This document shows positions 38,847 to 48,382 of a stretch of DNA of 64,000 bases, piece by piece. The translations under genes and the position numbers were made by a program. Origin of the DNA: UBA9732 sp963599445 (GTDB lineage: Bacteria > Spirochaetota > Spirochaetia > Sphaerochaetales > Sphaerochaetaceae); NCBI GenBank assembly GCA_963599445.1, contig CAVBWZ010000009.1, positions 59,434 through 123,433 on the forward strand, written 5' to 3'. The notes beneath the pieces are model-generated. The model worked only from the letters and a program-made list of their open reading frames with translations. It searched no databases and was not told the origin of the DNA. Numbering within the stretch: the stretch's first letter is position 1; each line of letters starts with the position of its first letter.

Positions 38847-41063
38847 CTAGTAGCACTCGAAATACAGTGAGAACTCACCGTCTATGCACAACCCAACGCC
38901 AACCAGGAAATCACACATTGGAGTCTTGATTCCATAGCCAACGCCTATTCCAATGTCAAAGCCGCCAAGCTCTGTGAACGGAGCGGTCGCTGCATTGGAA
39001 GGCGCAACACCGGAGTCGTTGCTTGCGCTGGAGATGGAGAATGCGGTGTTGGAGCTTTTCCAGCCACCCCTCAGCTCACAGACAACAAACGAAGGGAGGA
39101 ATCCGCCAAGACTCCATTGGGCCGCAGTTCCAAGTACTATGGCATCGCGGACGTATACGGCGTTGGAGCATCCCGGAACGCCGTTCCAACCACCGAACTT
39201 CGTATAGGAGGACATGAACTCCACAGGCTCACGACTTGTAACCGCAAGGACGTCGAATGAGAGGCACAGCAAGGAGTTCAGAGGAACATTGTGTTCGTAG
39301 GAAACCCCCATCGTGTATGTAAGCTCGTTTCTATGGAAGCCCAGACTGCTCTTGAAATCCACACGGATTCCTGTCGTAGAGAACAGGCTGTCCTCAAAGC
39401 CTCCGTACCATATTCCATTTGCAAACAGAACAGGCATTAGGCTGAACGTGGTGGGGCTTCCATCTATGGTCCTTCCAAGAGCGTAGAACCTAAGAGACAG
39501 TCCAAAGTTGCTGTTGAAACGCTTGCCATCGGTGAACTTGACGCCAAGCTTCAGATCCGATGCAAAGTCCATGGAGTCCTTGAGCTGAGGATTGGCCCTG
39601 TTCGCAAGCGTAGTGACGGCTCCAAGGGTCATTGAGAAGTCAGGCTTGAAATAGAAGCGGGCGTCATCGCCTACATCGTCCAAAGGATAGAGGAACGCAG
39701 CGCCAAGCCTTAGGTTGTCGCCAAGATACGCTGAAACCAAAAGGTCCCAGTCGGTCCCTTTCATATCCTTTTCGAAGAAGCTGGCCTCAATGGTGGGCAG
39801 GAACTTGAGGACTATCGGAGTCTGGCCGTCGAAGACTGTGGATATCTCGGAAGAGCCGGAGACTCCAAGGTTGAAACGCGATGTCGAAAGGGCATCCTTT
39901 GCTATGAAGGAGGGCTCATCAAGGTTCGAAGGCTCAGAGACATCGGTCTTGGAGGAAGGGCTTTCCATTGAGAAGTAGACTCCTGTGCGGTAGGGGTCCT
40001 TCACGTCGAGGTCGCTGTCTTTGAACATTGCAGCAAGGCCGTCCAGGGTGCCGGCGTGGCGCTCCACTTCATCCCAGCCGCGTTGAATGACAGTTTGCGG
40101 GTCGCCGAAGGAGAGCGTGCCAATGTCTTCCACTTGAGGGACCAGAACAAGGTCGGCATAGGCGTACTGGTTCTTTATCGTGTTGAGGACGATGAGTCTG
40201 AACGTGGCGTTTGCGGCTCCGCTCATGCTGTGCATCTCCTCTGCGTCCACGGAAGAGGACCCGTTCATGTCCATGGCTATCACGATGTCATAGCCCAGAT
40301 CACGGGCGTATTTTATGGGCATATTGTCCACAAGGCCTCCGTCCATGAGGTAGAGACCCTGCACTTCGTAGGCATCGAACACAAGTGGGATGCTCATGCT
40401 GCTTCTCATTGCATCCACAAGGGAGCCGCCTTCGAAGAGGACGTAGTCGCCCGTTGCAACGTCTGTGGCTACGGCTCTGTACGGCACTGGAAGGTCGTCG
40501 AAGCTTATATCTTCAGGTATGTTGGCAAGTATCTGATGGAAGAACGAAAGGATCTTCCTGTCGCTCACGATTCCCGAGGCGTCACCTATTCCAGCATCAC
40601 CAAGCGATACTGACAGTATATTGGAACGTGTATGGCTGAAAGGTTCTATGAGCGGCTCGGCGCCAGTTTCCAGAATGTCAGTGAAAAGATCCGTGAGGTC
40701 GTTCTCCGTTACAAGGCGCTCTATGTCGCCTGAGCTGTAGCCTGCACAGTAGAGACCGGCTATGAGGCTTCCCATACTGGTTCCCATAACCATGTCTATT
40801 GGAATCCCCCTTTCCTCAAGGGCTTCTAGCAGTGCAATATGGGCAAGGCCCCTTGCACCGCCTCCGGAAAGGACCACTGCTACGGAAGGTCTTCCAAGAT
40901 TGTCCGGGGCCTTTGCAGAGAACGGCTCCTGGCCTGTAGCGGTCACGGATATTGCATGGATTCCGTTTATCTTCACTTGTGCGTCCGCCGTGACGACGGC
41001 AAATGCATCGAATAGGCTGAAAAAGAAGAGAAGAACGGAGATGGCAAGTACAGTTTTCCTCAT
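38847..41063 (-). CDS. Patatin-like phospholipase with C-terminal outer-membrane barrel
   Basis: 738 residues. Signal peptide 1-21. Patatin domain (about 60-330): oxyanion loop SGGGARG (66-72), nucleophile Ser96 in GTSMGS, and catalytic Asp241 in DGG, so the dyad is intact. The remainder (about 410-738) consists of amphipathic strand-like segments ending in an aromatic-rich tail (LYFECY), as in BamA-like barrels. The layout matches PlpD-type (type Vd) autotransported lipases. Likely hydrolyses phospholipids at the cell surface or after release. SD GGAGGG before ATG 41063. Confidence 0.85.
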   Translation of the reverse strand: MRKTVLAISVLLFFFSLFDAFAVVTADAQVKINGIHAISVTATGQEPFSAKAPDNLGRPSVAVVLSGGGARGLAHIALLEALEERGIPIDMVMGTSMGSLIAGLYCAGYSSGDIERLVTENDLTDLFTDILETGAEPLIEPFSHTRSNILSVSLGDAGIGDASGIVSDRKILSFFHQILANIPEDISFDDLPVPYRAVATDVATGDYVLFEGGSLVDAMRSSMSIPLVFDAYEVQGLYLMDGGLVDNMPIKYARDLGYDIVIAMDMNGSSSVDAEEMHSMSGAANATFRLIVLNTIKNQYAYADLVLVPQVEDIGTLSFGDPQTVIQRGWDEVERHAGTLDGLAAMFKDSDLDVKDPYRTGVYFSMESPSSKTDVSEPSNLDEPSFIAKDALSTSRFNLGVSGSSEISTVFDGQTPIVLKFLPTIEASFFEKDMKGTDWDLLVSAYLGDNLRLGAAFLYPLDDVGDDARFYFKPDFSMTLGAVTTLANRANPQLKDSMDFASDLKLGVKFTDGKRFNSNFGLSLRFYALGRTIDGSPTTFSLMPVLFANGIWYGGFEDSLFSTTGIRVDFKSSLGFHRNELTYTMGVSYEHNVPLNSLLCLSFDVLAVTSREPVEFMSSYTKFGGWNGVPGCSNAVYVRDAIVLGTAAQWSLGGFLPSFVVCELRGGWKSSNTAFSISSASNDSGVAPSNAATAPFTELGGFDIGIGVGYGIKTPMCDFLVGVGLCIDGEFSLYFECY

Positions 41064-41169
41064 GGGGTTCCCTCCAGGATTGCAACAGGTTATAGCATGG
41101 GCAGGGGCCACAGGCATCCCTTGTGACCCTATACCTTATAGTCCTATAACAATTCTGTATGATTGGGGA

Positions 41170-41592
41170 TTACAGTTCAAGAAGGAAGACGGGCAGGTTC
41201 AGGATTTGTTTGAGCAATTCGAGCAAATCGGTGAAATTGACAGGATATGAATCGGATCCCTTTCCAGAGACTTCCATGAGGTCGCTGTCGTCTTGGGATT
41301 GTCGTATGGAAAGGCTCCACTTCACTTCCGATTCAGGAAATATACCTTGCGTCTTAGATGTCTCATTGGCTGATTTGCTTGTTTCGTTCCAGTTTCCAAT
41401 GCCCAAAGACTCAAATGTGGCCGCCCACTTCTGAAAGTCCCCTTCGTAGACATTCCACTTTTCGTTCTTTTGGACGAAATCCACGTTCTTGCTCTCAGGA
41501 ACACGATAACGGATGGCTCCATTGGAAACATCGAGTTCTACCTGGAGCCTTTGGAAGTCGTTTTCAAACGAGAACGATAGGTTTTTGAACAT
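41170..41592 (-). CDS. Uncharacterised 140-residue protein coupled to serine dehydratase
   Basis: 140 residues from ATG 41592, which has AGAGG 8 nt upstream and lies 4 bp after the sdaA stop; a GTG at 41631 inside sdaA is a weaker choice. No signal peptide or membrane segment. Strand-rich first half (FSFENDFQRLQVELDV, AIRYRVPES) and acidic second half with DDSDLMEVSGKG; it ends ...LNLPVFLLEL. I do not recognise the family. Tight coupling to L-serine dehydratase suggests expression with it; a role is not inferable. Confidence 0.6.
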   Translation of the reverse strand: MFKNLSFSFENDFQRLQVELDVSNGAIRYRVPESKNVDFVQKNEKWNVYEGDFQKWAATFESLGIGNWNETSKSANETSKTQGIFPESEVKWSLSIRQSQDDSDLMEVSGKGSDSYPVNFTDLLELLKQILNLPVFLLEL

Positions 41593-41596
41593 AGAA

Positions 41597-42811
41597 TCAA
41601 CCTCTTCTTGAGTAGGCTCTAGCAAGTCCACCCTCAGAAGTCTCTCTGTATCTTTGGTTCATATCAAGACCGGTGTAGTACATGCTCTTGAGTACCATGT
41701 CGTAGCTTATGTTTCTGGTACCTGTAAGGAAGTATGCAAGGTTTGCAGAGTTTATGGCTCTGAGAGCTGCAACAGCGTTCCTTTCTATGCATGGAATCTG
41801 GACAAGCCCGCAGATTGGGTCGCATGTAAGGCCAAGATGGTGCTCAAGGGCGACTTCAGCGGCATACTCTATCTGCATGAGATTGTATCCAAAGACCTGA
41901 CCTGCCGCTGCAGCGGCCATGGAACAGGCGACGCCGACCTCTGCCTGACAGCCGCACTCAGCACCCGATACGGATGCATTCTGCTTTGCAAGCTCCCCAA
42001 AGAGACCTGCCACTCCAAGTGCATGTATGATATCGAGATCTGAAAGCTGTCTCTTGTCCTTTAGATAATAGAGAACTGCAGGAAGTACACCACATGCGCC
42101 ACAGGTTGGAGCTGTGACTATTGTTCCGTTATCGGCATTCTGTTCACTGACAGCATAAGCATAGGAGCAAACCAGCTGACATTCGACCAGCTCCGCATGC
42201 TTGTTCACCACTATATGGTCGAAGAGGTGCTTGGCCTTTCTCTGCACATGAAGGCATCCTGGAAGAGTTCCTGTCTTTGAGAGTCCCTCCTTTATGGAAG
42301 CCTGCATCACATCCCAGACCTGTGCAAGATAGTCCCAAATCTCCTTTCCTTCGTTGAGCTCAATGTAGTCCACAAGGTCTATGTACCTGAACTCGCAGAA
42401 CTGCTTGATCTCTGCGAAGGAGTTCTCCATGTATATGTCTTCACCCAAGAGCCCCACGGATGGTCTTCCCTCTATGACTATGTCACCACCACCAATGCTC
42501 TCCACCCTCATGCGAGCGGTCTCTTCACCATCCTTGATGGCGACGAGGTCCATGGTGTTTGGATGTTTTAGGGTTGCGGAATTGTCGGTTACAAGCGAAA
42601 CCTCGCATTCCTTTGGATCAAAGGATTCCTTTATGGCTCTGTCTGTGCCGTGGCCCATCCCGGTCTTGGCAAGGGAACCGTAGAGAATGGCCTTGAAGCT
42701 GTCAGCATCGGGGTTCTCGTCCTTGAATAGTTCGGCTGCCCTTGCAGGTCCCATTGTGTGCGAGCTGGAAGGCCCTTTTCCTATTTTATATATATCCTTT
42801 ATGGATCTCAT
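41597..42811 (-). CDS. sdaA: L-serine dehydratase, iron-sulfur dependent, single chain
   Basis: 404 residues with beta and alpha domains fused. N-terminal IGKGPSSSHTMGPARAA (beta domain, substrate loop) and the alpha domain with APTCGACG, GCQAEVGVACSMAAAA and CDPICGLVQIPCIERN, which carry the Fe-S cysteines and the conserved SdaA motifs. Deaminates L-serine to pyruvate and ammonia through a 4Fe-4S cluster; oxygen sensitive, fitting an anaerobe. SD GGAGGAGG before ATG. Promoter TTGACC-17 nt-TATCTT lies upstream. Confidence 0.94.
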   Translation of the reverse strand: MRSIKDIYKIGKGPSSSHTMGPARAAELFKDENPDADSFKAILYGSLAKTGMGHGTDRAIKESFDPKECEVSLVTDNSATLKHPNTMDLVAIKDGEETARMRVESIGGGDIVIEGRPSVGLLGEDIYMENSFAEIKQFCEFRYIDLVDYIELNEGKEIWDYLAQVWDVMQASIKEGLSKTGTLPGCLHVQRKAKHLFDHIVVNKHAELVECQLVCSYAYAVSEQNADNGTIVTAPTCGACGVLPAVLYYLKDKRQLSDLDIIHALGVAGLFGELAKQNASVSGAECGCQAEVGVACSMAAAAAGQVFGYNLMQIEYAAEVALEHHLGLTCDPICGLVQIPCIERNAVAALRAINSANLAYFLTGTRNISYDMVLKSMYYTGLDMNQRYRETSEGGLARAYSRRG

Positions 42812-42850
42812 TCGAATCCTCCTCCGGAGCTTCCGGGAAATCTCTGCGAT

Positions 42851-42879
42851 AAGATAGTCTTTTGCCGTTACTCGGTCAA
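42851..42879 (-). promoter_or_regulatory. sdaA promoter
   Basis: Minus strand: TTGACC (42879-42874), 17-nt spacer, TATCTT (42856-42851). Directly upstream (42885-42900) is the dyad CAGGCA/TGCCTG. Confidence 0.7.
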
Positions 42880-42905
42880 CACTTGCACAGGCAATGCCTG
42901 CAACG

Positions 42906-43682
42906 TCAAATCTTCTTCTGTTGTCTGCACCACGTCTTCATGACCATACCAACCGGCAGGTGCTTCACAAGCCGCACCTGCATCCTCACTGGAAACCCAA
43001 GGATGGACACGGGCTTCTTTCTGGAAAGGTCCTTCATGGCTTTGTCAACCACCTGCCTTGCGGTATAGAACCTATCGTAGTACTTGACGGTGTCGTCATG
43101 CACGGCATGGTCGAAGAACTCGGTCTTTATCCAGCCAGGACACACGCACATGACGTGGATGCCCTGTGGTTTGAGTTCGACTCCGAGGGCCCTTGAAAGG
43201 CTCAGTACGTATGCCTTCGACGCTGCATAGACCGCCATGTACGGAACCGGCTGCCATGAAGAGTTGGATCCTATGTTTACAAGGGACGAGTCCTTGTGCA
43301 TATAGGGGATGACCGTGCTGCACATGGCAGTGAGGGCTCTGTCGTTGAGGTCCACTATTGCGAGCTGCTTTACAGCATCGTTGTCCTTGAAGTCACCAAA
43401 GATTCCAAAACCAGCAGCGTTCACAAGGAAATCGACCTGAGGGGTCTCGGCGGCCAGCGTTGCACCTAGCGCTTTCATGCTGGATGGGTCGGAGAGGTCC
43501 ATGGAAAACGGCCTTATTGGGGTTTGGCAGTCCTTTGAGAGCTCTTCAAGCCGCTCTGCACGTCGTGCTACGACCCATATCGAATCCAAGCAACCGCCAT
43601 GCTGTACGCTGTAGCGGTCCATTGCATATACGAATTCACGGCCTATGCCGGATGATGCACCCGTAACGATGGCGATTTTCAT
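42906..43682 (-). CDS. Short-chain dehydrogenase/reductase
   Basis: 258 residues. Cofactor motif TGASSGIG near the N-terminus, NAAG (about 88-91), catalytic Ser in GSNSSWQ, and the YAASK catalytic Tyr-Lys pair. The C-terminus is basic (RLVKHLPVGMVMKTWCRQQKK), suggesting peripheral membrane contact as in some SDRs of lipid metabolism. Oxidises or reduces an alcohol/ketone with NAD(P); substrate unknown. SD GGAGGG before ATG 43682. Divergent from the MATE pair. Confidence 0.9.
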   Translation of the reverse strand: MKIAIVTGASSGIGREFVYAMDRYSVQHGGCLDSIWVVARRAERLEELSKDCQTPIRPFSMDLSDPSSMKALGATLAAETPQVDFLVNAAGFGIFGDFKDNDAVKQLAIVDLNDRALTAMCSTVIPYMHKDSSLVNIGSNSSWQPVPYMAVYAASKAYVLSLSRALGVELKPQGIHVMCVCPGWIKTEFFDHAVHDDTVKYYDRFYTARQVVDKAMKDLSRKKPVSILGFPVRMQVRLVKHLPVGMVMKTWCRQQKKI

Positions 43683-43795
43683 AAAACCCTCCTTTCTTGA
43701 TTCTATACCCAATCCTATCCAATTGCCATATCCAAAGATAAGCAATATCATGTGGTTTCGCGGAAATTGCAAAAACGACAGGAGGCGCATCCAAC

Positions 43796-45214
43796 ATGGC
43801 GGCAAACATGGTGACGAAAACGGCGGCGAGAACGGAACCAAACGACCTTCTACACGGCCCTCTCATTGGAAAAGTCTTTGCATTCGTAATTCCACTTATG
43901 ATTACGAACCTGCTTCAGACCTTCTACTCGGCGGCTGACATGATAGTGGTAGGCCTTTCAAACGTAAGCGGTGCAATTGGAGCGATTGGTACGACAAGTG
44001 CAATGATTTCGCTCATAGTGAACGTCTTCTCCGGTTTTGCAGTGGGTTCAAGCGTCGTGGTCGCGCGCTACATAGGAGAAGGCAACAAGGAGAAGACGCA
44101 GTCCGCAGTTCATACGGCGCTCCTTACAGGCCTTGTGTCAGGGCTGTTCTGTATGCTGCTTGGCCTTGTAATAAGCAGACCGGTCCTTGCTCTGCTTGGC
44201 GACGAAGGGCACATCCTGGATCTAGCGACCCTCTATACCAAGATATACTTCGCAGGGGTACCGTTCCTAGCGCTCACCAACTTCCTGATTTCAATATTCA
44301 GGGCAAAGGGCGACACCAAGACCCCTTTGTACGTCCTTTCATCCACAGGAATACTCAACGTAGGGCTCAACCTCCTGTTCGTCCTTTCGTTTGGAATGTC
44401 AGTTGACGGAGTTGCAATAGCCACGGCAATATCCAACCTGGCATCCGCCGCCATACTGCTCTACATACTGAGCCGCGACGACAGCTGGTGCCGTTTCAGC
44501 TTCAAGAAGCTTGCGTTCGACAGAAGAACGCTCAAGGACATCATCTACAACGGGCTTCCCGCAGGAGTCCAGGGCGCACTGTTCTCGCTTTCCAATATGA
44601 TAATCCAAAGCAGCATCATTGGCCTGAATAATGCAATATGCCCCGGCGGATCGGACATCATTGACGGCAACGCAGCTGGAGCCAGCATAGAAAGCTTCGC
44701 CTACACCGCAACGAACTCTGTATGCCAGGCATCCATCACATTCACAAGCCAGCACTACGGAGCAAGGAAATACAAACGAATTGGCAAGGTCATGGCCTCA
44801 TGCTACCTCGTCACGTTCATAATCGCAGAAGTCGTGTCGCTTTCCATCCTCATATTCAGAGTGCCGCTCATCCACTGCTACATCACAGCGCCGCTTGCAG
44901 TGCAGACAGCCGAGACCAGGCTCTACAACATGATGATTCCATACTGCACGCTGGCCTTCATGGAAGTCGGTTCCGGCACGCTGAGAGGCTTGAACAAATC
45001 CATGCTGTCCACCACGGTCTCGCTTGTAGGTTCATGCCTTCTTAGAATCGTGTGGATCGCCACGGTCTTCAAGGCCAACCCCTCGCTTGAAGTCGTCTAT
45101 CTCTCGTACCCTATCTCCTGGACGGTGACCGCACTCTGCCACCTCATCCTATCCCTACGCACAAGAAGGCACTACATCAAGGAGGCCCAACTTGCAGGAA
45201 TCACAGAAGACTGA
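43796..45214 (+). CDS. MATE-family efflux transporter (first of a coupled pair)
   Basis: 472 residues, 12 helices. N-terminal LIGKVFAFVIPLMITNLLQTFYSAADMIVVG is the NorM/DinF-like MATE start; SSVVVARYIGEGNKEKTQSAV is the conserved helix 2-3 loop, repeated in the second half as ASITFTSQHYGARKYKRIGK. SD GGAGG before ATG. Its 3' end overlaps the next MATE gene by 23 bp, and that overlap contains the next gene's SD. The two pumps may work together or on different substrates. Confidence 0.92.
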   Translation: MAANMVTKTAARTEPNDLLHGPLIGKVFAFVIPLMITNLLQTFYSAADMIVVGLSNVSGAIGAIGTTSAMISLIVNVFSGFAVGSSVVVARYIGEGNKEKTQSAVHTALLTGLVSGLFCMLLGLVISRPVLALLGDEGHILDLATLYTKIYFAGVPFLALTNFLISIFRAKGDTKTPLYVLSSTGILNVGLNLLFVLSFGMSVDGVAIATAISNLASAAILLYILSRDDSWCRFSFKKLAFDRRTLKDIIYNGLPAGVQGALFSLSNMIIQSSIIGLNNAICPGGSDIIDGNAAGASIESFAYTATNSVCQASITFTSQHYGARKYKRIGKVMASCYLVTFIIAEVVSLSILIFRVPLIHCYITAPLAVQTAETRLYNMMIPYCTLAFMEVGSGTLRGLNKSMLSTTVSLVGSCLLRIVWIATVFKANPSLEVVYLSYPISWTVTALCHLILSLRTRRHYIKEAQLAGITED

Positions 45215-46715
45215 TGTCTCAATAGAGACCGATATCGTCAATAAGACCGATGTCGTCGAGAAGTCCGATGCAATTGAAAAATCAACTCATAATGAAGTTT
45301 CAGGACATAGTTTACAGAACGAACAAGCTAGACAATCCCAAGAGCTGAACGACCAACTGGTCAACGGAAGCATAACGAAGCAGCTCTTCAGACTGGCCCT
45401 CCCCACCATGGGCGGCTACATGTTCCAGTCATTGTACGACATGGTGGACCTGTTCTGGATTGGATACATATCGCCCAACGCAGTCGCTTCAATGACCATA
45501 ATCTCCACTATGCTGTGGCTGGTGAACGTATTCAACGAGATAGTCGGGACCTCAAGCGTCTCCCTCATAAGCCAGTACCATGGGAGCGGAGACAGAGAGC
45601 GTACCCGCATAGCCTCTGAGAGAACCTTGGCATTCAAGTTCATTTGGGCTCTGGCCGGCTCTCTGTTCATGGCGTTGCTGCTAAGACCAATAGTGCATTT
45701 CTTCTCTACGGATTCGCTTGTGATAGACCTTGCCTTGGACTATGGCTACATAAGGGTGTTCTTCATTCCAATCTTCTTCTCATCCTACAGCGTAAACACG
45801 ATATTCCGCTGTACCGGAGATGCAAAGACACCAATGAAGCTGCTCACGGCATCGGCCATCCTGAACATAATACTCGACCCCATACTAATGTTCGAAGAGA
45901 TTCCGTTCTTGACTTCACTGACCGGCATTCACGGCTTTGGCCTTGGCATGGCAGGGGCTGCATGGGCCACCGCCATTGGACAGACGTTCGCATTCCTTGC
46001 GGGTTTCGCAATCCTCCTCAAGGGGACATCAGAGGTCAAGCTTTCCATCAGGAACCTCCTCAGACCACACAAGGAAGTCGACCACAAACTCATGACGATT
46101 GGCCTCCCAAGCGGAGTGAACCTGCTTCTCAGAAACATCTTCAACATTATTCTCATGAAGATAATATCAACATACGGCACCGCCGCAGTGGCTATCCTTG
46201 GCGTAGGAACAAGGCTTCAAGGGTTCTGTATGATGCCTCAGACGGGCTTTAGCATGGGAAGCGGAATAATCCTTGGCCACGCACTTGGTGCGAACAAACC
46301 AGAAAGGGCCAAGGAATGCGTGAAGAAGGCCAACCTTCTGTGCGCCGCAGTAAGCGCCATACCCGCACTTGCATTCTTCGTCTGCCCCTCTTTCCTGATG
46401 AGTCTGTTCCTTGGAGGGGCCGCACCCGGACCCGATGGCGTTGTCCTCATGTATGTATTTGGAGCAAATGTCATCATTCTGGCGTTCATGGTGGGCTACC
46501 ATGCCGCTTTCAGTGGAAGCGGCCTCAACCGCCCAACCATGTACGCCTCGCTCATCTCGCAGTATTGCTTCCAGCTTCCATACGCCTTCATCGTCTACCT
46601 GTTGGGCCTACCCGTCACCGTCCTGTGGTTCGCCTACATGCTTGGCGACATCGTATGCCTATGGCTCCTTCACCACTACTACAAGCAGGACAAATGGATT
46701 GGCAACAGAGTTTGA
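45192..46715 (+). CDS. MATE-family efflux transporter with N-terminal hydrophilic extension (second of pair)
   Basis: 507 residues from TTG 45192, supported by AAGGAGG 6 nt upstream inside the preceding gene. The first about 60 residues are hydrophilic and repetitive (IVNKTDVVEKSDAIEKS) and precede the MATE fold, which starts NGSITKQLFRLALPTMGGYMFQSLYDMVDLFWIG. Conserved loop GTSSVSLISQYHGSGDRERT. The extension is absent from typical MATE proteins and may regulate or tether the pump. Translation is coupled to the first MATE gene. Convergent with the RseC-Nudix gene, 21 bp apart, with no terminator visible. Confidence 0.88.
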   Translation: MQESQKTDVSIETDIVNKTDVVEKSDAIEKSTHNEVSGHSLQNEQARQSQELNDQLVNGSITKQLFRLALPTMGGYMFQSLYDMVDLFWIGYISPNAVASMTIISTMLWLVNVFNEIVGTSSVSLISQYHGSGDRERTRIASERTLAFKFIWALAGSLFMALLLRPIVHFFSTDSLVIDLALDYGYIRVFFIPIFFSSYSVNTIFRCTGDAKTPMKLLTASAILNIILDPILMFEEIPFLTSLTGIHGFGLGMAGAAWATAIGQTFAFLAGFAILLKGTSEVKLSIRNLLRPHKEVDHKLMTIGLPSGVNLLLRNIFNIILMKIISTYGTAAVAILGVGTRLQGFCMMPQTGFSMGSGIILGHALGANKPERAKECVKKANLLCAAVSAIPALAFFVCPSFLMSLFLGGAAPGPDGVVLMYVFGANVIILAFMVGYHAAFSGSGLNRPTMYASLISQYCFQLPYAFIVYLLGLPVTVLWFAYMLGDIVCLWLLHHYYKQDKWIGNRV

Positions 46716-46736
46716 TATATCAACGAAATGATATTT

Positions 46737-47549
46737 CTACCTCGCCGGCCAGCAGGCCATAGCGACATCGTCCAGAGCAAGGGCATCCGCAGGAGCCCAG
46801 TCCAAGGTATACAACTCCTCGGGGCCAATCCATTTTGCACCCAAATGCTCGCTCAAATGGGGTTCCATGCCGTTTTCCAAAGAACAGAGGAATATCTTCA
46901 TTGTCATGTGAAAGTGCTCGTACTGGTACGACACCTCTGTGATAAGACGCTCAACCGCAACGTTGACCGACAATTCCTCTGAAACCTCACGCGCAACGGC
47001 ATGTTCAGGGGTCTCTCCTTGCTCTATCTTGCCACCAGGGAACTCCCACTGGAATGGGATCTCCGGCTTTTTTGAACCGCATTGGGCCACAAACAGCCTG
47101 TCATCTCGCATGATTGCAGCCCCAACGACATCCAAATGGCGCATGACGACAGACTGCACGATTGGCATCAAGGCTCGCCTGTTGCGGGCACTCACGACAG
47201 CTGCTGCAACGAACGCCAAAGCCATTGCACCAAGACCGCACAAAGCCCTTTGCACTTCATTCAGGAGCACAGGCAGCAAACCAGCGGCAAGATACCCCAA
47301 CGGAAACAGAATCAAAGGCAACGCGAACACAAGGACGGTACTGAGAATGGTCTTTCCAGGTGGAAGGAACAACGAAACCCTATCTCCAACCCTCAATGCA
47401 AGATTGTCGTCGTTGCGTGCAGGATACTGCGTCTGGGTTTTGTTGTTGCAGAACATCTGGGCATGGCATGCATTGCAGGCCGTGCTTTCGCAGCCAACAA
47501 GCACAGTGCCGTCTTTGTTCAATGCCTTGACGGTCGCTTCACTGACCAT
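46737..47549 (-). CDS. RseC/MucC-like domain fused to a MutT-type Nudix hydrolase
   Basis: 270 residues in one uninterrupted frame. Residues 1-125: RseC_MucC-like, with a cysteine cluster (Cys20, 25, 28, 34), GDRVSLFLPPGKTILSTVLVFALPLILF, and two membrane helices (about 68-92 and 100-122). Residues 135-270: Nudix hydrolase with box GGKIEQGETPEHAVAREVSEEL (172-193), as in 8-oxo-dGTPase MutT. The Nudix part is predicted to face the cytoplasm. I infer a membrane-tethered nucleotide-pool cleaner linked to a redox module. SD AAAGGA. It follows ymdB by 4 bp, so both are one operon. Confidence 0.82.
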   Translation of the reverse strand: MVSEATVKALNKDGTVLVGCESTACNACHAQMFCNNKTQTQYPARNDDNLALRVGDRVSLFLPPGKTILSTVLVFALPLILFPLGYLAAGLLPVLLNEVQRALCGLGAMALAFVAAAVVSARNRRALMPIVQSVVMRHLDVVGAAIMRDDRLFVAQCGSKKPEIPFQWEFPGGKIEQGETPEHAVAREVSEELSVNVAVERLITEVSYQYEHFHMTMKIFLCSLENGMEPHLSEHLGAKWIGPEELYTLDWAPADALALDDVAMACWPAR

Positions 47550-47553
47550 CTTC

Positions 47554-48375
47554 TCAATCCTTTCCTTCGTCTCTAGGTGGTGGCATCACGACATCTACGT
47601 CCAAGCGCACAGGAGCCACTTCAACCGCCATACCTGAAACATCGTCAAAGGTACAAACGATACCCTGCATTTGAGGCATACACCAAGATTCTTTGGACCT
47701 CACAAGCACTTGGGTCCTTATTCGCTTGATTTCAAAAGAAGGATCGAATCCTCCAACACTCATGGATGCACCACATCTACCAAGATCCGTCACATAGGCG
47801 GTCCCCTTTGGAAGAATGCGTGAATCAGCGGTGAGGACCTTGCAATGGGTTCCAACAACGGCGCTAGCCTTACCGTCAAGCATGAATCCCATGGCCATCT
47901 TCTCCGCAGTTGCGGATGCATGGAACATATAGAACACGAATGGGGTCTCCTCCCTTGCCTTGTCCACAATGGAATCGGCATTGAGGAATGGATTGTTCAA
48001 GTGGGGTGAGTTGAAATTGCACATTCCAAGCGAGTTTATCATGCAGACCTTCCTATCGCCAACTGCAACATATCGCACCCCTCGTCCCGGAACGCTCTCC
48101 GGGTAGTTGGAGGGCCTTAGGATTCTGTCCCTTTTTGCAATGCCTTCCACCATATCTATCTTATAGAAGGCCTTCTCTCCAAGGGTAAGCACGTCTATAC
48201 CCATGTGCTGCAATGTAAGGGCGTTCTGGAATCCAAGGCCAAAACCGCCGGTTGCGCCTTCTCCATTGGCGACCACAAGGTCTATGCCATTGTCCTTTCG
48301 ATAGTCTCGAAGGGCGTTCTTTATGACACCAATGCCGCATCTACCTACGATTTCACCCAAAAACAGAACTCTCAT
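47554..48375 (-). CDS. ymdB: YmdB-family metallophosphoesterase
   Basis: 273 residues. N-terminal MRVLFLGEIVGRCG (first metal-binding region; the usual form is G-D-x-x-G, here G-E-I-V-G), then VVANGEGATGGFG (Asn-Glu metal ligands), MFHASATAEKMAMG (His) and VVGTHCKVLTADSRILPKGTAYVTDLG (His, Asp). Matches the YmdB/TIGR00282 family, which hydrolyses 2',3'-cyclic nucleotides and affects biofilm and RNA turnover in Bacillus. The Asp-to-Glu change at the first motif deserves notice. No good SD: TACCAT lies 7 nt before ATG 48375, predicting a leaderless mRNA. Confidence 0.88.
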   Translation of the reverse strand: MRVLFLGEIVGRCGIGVIKNALRDYRKDNGIDLVVANGEGATGGFGLGFQNALTLQHMGIDVLTLGEKAFYKIDMVEGIAKRDRILRPSNYPESVPGRGVRYVAVGDRKVCMINSLGMCNFNSPHLNNPFLNADSIVDKAREETPFVFYMFHASATAEKMAMGFMLDGKASAVVGTHCKVLTADSRILPKGTAYVTDLGRCGASMSVGGFDPSFEIKRIRTQVLVRSKESWCMPQMQGIVCTFDDVSGMAVEVAPVRLDVDVVMPPPRDEGKD

Positions 48376-48382
48376 GCATCCA

